Source of the DNA: Gillisia sp. Hel_I_86
GTDB lineage: Bacteria; Bacteroidota; Bacteroidia; Flavobacteriales; Flavobacteriaceae
Direction of reading: 5' to 3'
Length of the DNA: 64,000 nt
NCBI RefSeq assembly: GCF_007827275.1
Contig: NZ_VISE01000001.1
Span: 1 to 64,000, forward strand
The notes under the pieces were generated by a model, which saw nothing but the letters and a program-made list of their open reading frames with translations, made no database searches and was not told where the DNA came from. Both the position numbers and the translations under genes were made by a program. Positions 63,422-64,000 of the stretch are shown here, piece after piece (positions within the stretch are counted from its first letter, which is position 1; each line of letters begins with the position of its first letter).

Positions 63422-64000
63422 GTGAGAAATAGAACCACTCTTGTTTTAGCCATTTTATTGCCAATACAAATTGTTGTCATTAAGATTATTTCGGCTTTCC
63501 CAAATTTTATAGAAACATGGTATAGCACAGGGATTTATCCATATATCGCAAAAATAATGCGGTTCTCATTGGGGATATTCCCATTTTCCATAGGAGATCT
63601 TTTATATACTTTTTTTATCATTTCAATAATCAGATGGGTATACATTCGATTTAAAACACAGTTCAGAGGTTTTAGAAAATGGTCTTTGCACCTTCTTGCT
63701 GCCTTTTCTATTATCTATGCGTGTTTTCATATATTTTGGGGCTTCAATTACTACAGGCTTCCACTCCACCGAACTTTAAAAATAAAAAATACTTATACTA
63801 CTGAAGAATTGGTGCTATTAACCGAAACGCTTATTAAAAAGTCCAATCAGGTACATACGGGTTTAGTGGATAACGATTCTCTTAAAGTTGATTATAAATT
63901 TAAAAAAACGTCACTCTTCAGAAAAACCATTGAAGGTTATGAGAGCTTAAGCACTAAATATCCTAAACTTACTTATGAAGGCAAGAGCTTAAAAAGGTCG
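63422..64000 (+). CDS. DUF3810-family membrane protein, cut by the window edge
   Basis: The frame opens at GTG 63422, just after an in-frame TGA, and is open to the window end (193 codons). It encodes membrane helices (TTLVLAILLPIQIVVIKII, FPFSIGDLLYTFFIISIIRW, LHLLAAFSIIYACFHIFWGF) and a conserved-looking FWGFNYYRLPLHRTL, as in the DUF3810 family of putative membrane metallopeptidase-like proteins. The catalytic half, if present, lies outside the window. Divergent from pepD. Confidence 0.75.
   Translation, partial: MRNRTTLVLAILLPIQIVVIKIISAFPNFIETWYSTGIYPYIAKIMRFSLGIFPFSIGDLLYTFFIISIIRWVYIRFKTQFRGFRKWSLHLLAAFSIIYACFHIFWGFNYYRLPLHRTLKIKNTYTTEELVLLTETLIKKSNQVHTGLVDNDSLKVDYKFKKTSLFRKTIEGYESLSTKYPKLTYEGKSLKRS

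Overview
The window looks like a chromosome segment of a marine- or soil-type Flavobacteriaceae (Bacteroidota). The evidence is the low G+C content, TAnnTTTG-type -7 promoter boxes, a GldI gliding lipoprotein, a protein with a type IX secretion (T9SS) type A sorting domain, CTnDOT-type integrases and conjugation genes, and a conserved flavobacterial housekeeping block. It divides sharply into an accessory half (1 to about 36,280) and an ordinary core half (about 36,780 to 64,000).

Accessory half, left to right. (i) 1-3,550: decayed genes: a Crp/Fnr C-terminus, a frameshifted metallo-beta-lactamase/rhodanese protein, a frameshifted MFS transporter and a truncated DUF6660-like gene. (ii) 3,551-7,427: nested insertion sequences: an IS21 istA remnant, an ISL3 element with perfect 23-bp ends and a divergent helix-turn-helix passenger, then an IS91-family transposase that abuts and truncates traI. 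(iii) 7,428-11,308: remains of a CTnDOT-like conjugation operon traI-J-K-M-N. traJ and traN are intact; traI, traK and traM carry several stops and 1-2 nt indels. (iv) 11,484-16,817: a mercury operon under an ArsR repressor: MerTP fusion, MerP-like protein, a double TRASH-like Cys protein, MerA, a second MerA-like flavoprotein and a small GDCC protein. (v) 16,859-20,647: an arsenic operon: ArsR, a secreted ArsC-like protein that has lost its catalytic loop, DUF6428, a metallophosphoesterase, a GcvH-like lipoyl protein and Acr3. (vi) 20,673-22,746: an ORF6N gene, a frameshifted integrase and a 28-bp att repeat. (vii) 22,747-36,279: a second element with its own integrase, split by an IS21 element with a 6-bp target duplication, and ending in the second att copy inside tRNA-Pro. 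This element carries an IS630 element, structured non-coding DNA, and a repeated array of lipoproteins alternating with N-terminal copies of a T9SS-exported lipase-like protein. The only copy with a catalytic domain is cut by an IS5-type element. Two elements therefore appear to be stacked in tandem at one tRNA-Pro gene, each with an integrase next to its tRNA-proximal att.

Core half: tRNA-Pro plus a degenerate tRNA-like copy; a PQQ-type sugar dehydrogenase and cytochrome c; udk, a DivIC/FtsB-like gene, both methylmalonyl-CoA mutase subunits and an SDR; parA-parB-DUF5683-dapB-lepB; wbqC; a leftward run of an endonuclease/phosphatase-family gene, two rhomboids, mutL, a small membrane protein, ribH and a TPR protein; recF with a lipoprotein and DUF721; ndk; a DHH phosphoesterase, gldI and a cyclophilin-FKBP lipoprotein; pepD; and the start of a DUF3810 gene. 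I saw no frameshift in this half. That argues that the many indels in the accessory half are real decay rather than poor sequence.

The most interesting candidates are the lipase/lipoprotein array (a possible effector-immunity locus), the secreted catalytically dead ArsC-like protein with a lipoyl-carrier protein in the same arsenic operon, and the pair of covarying palindromes in the second element.
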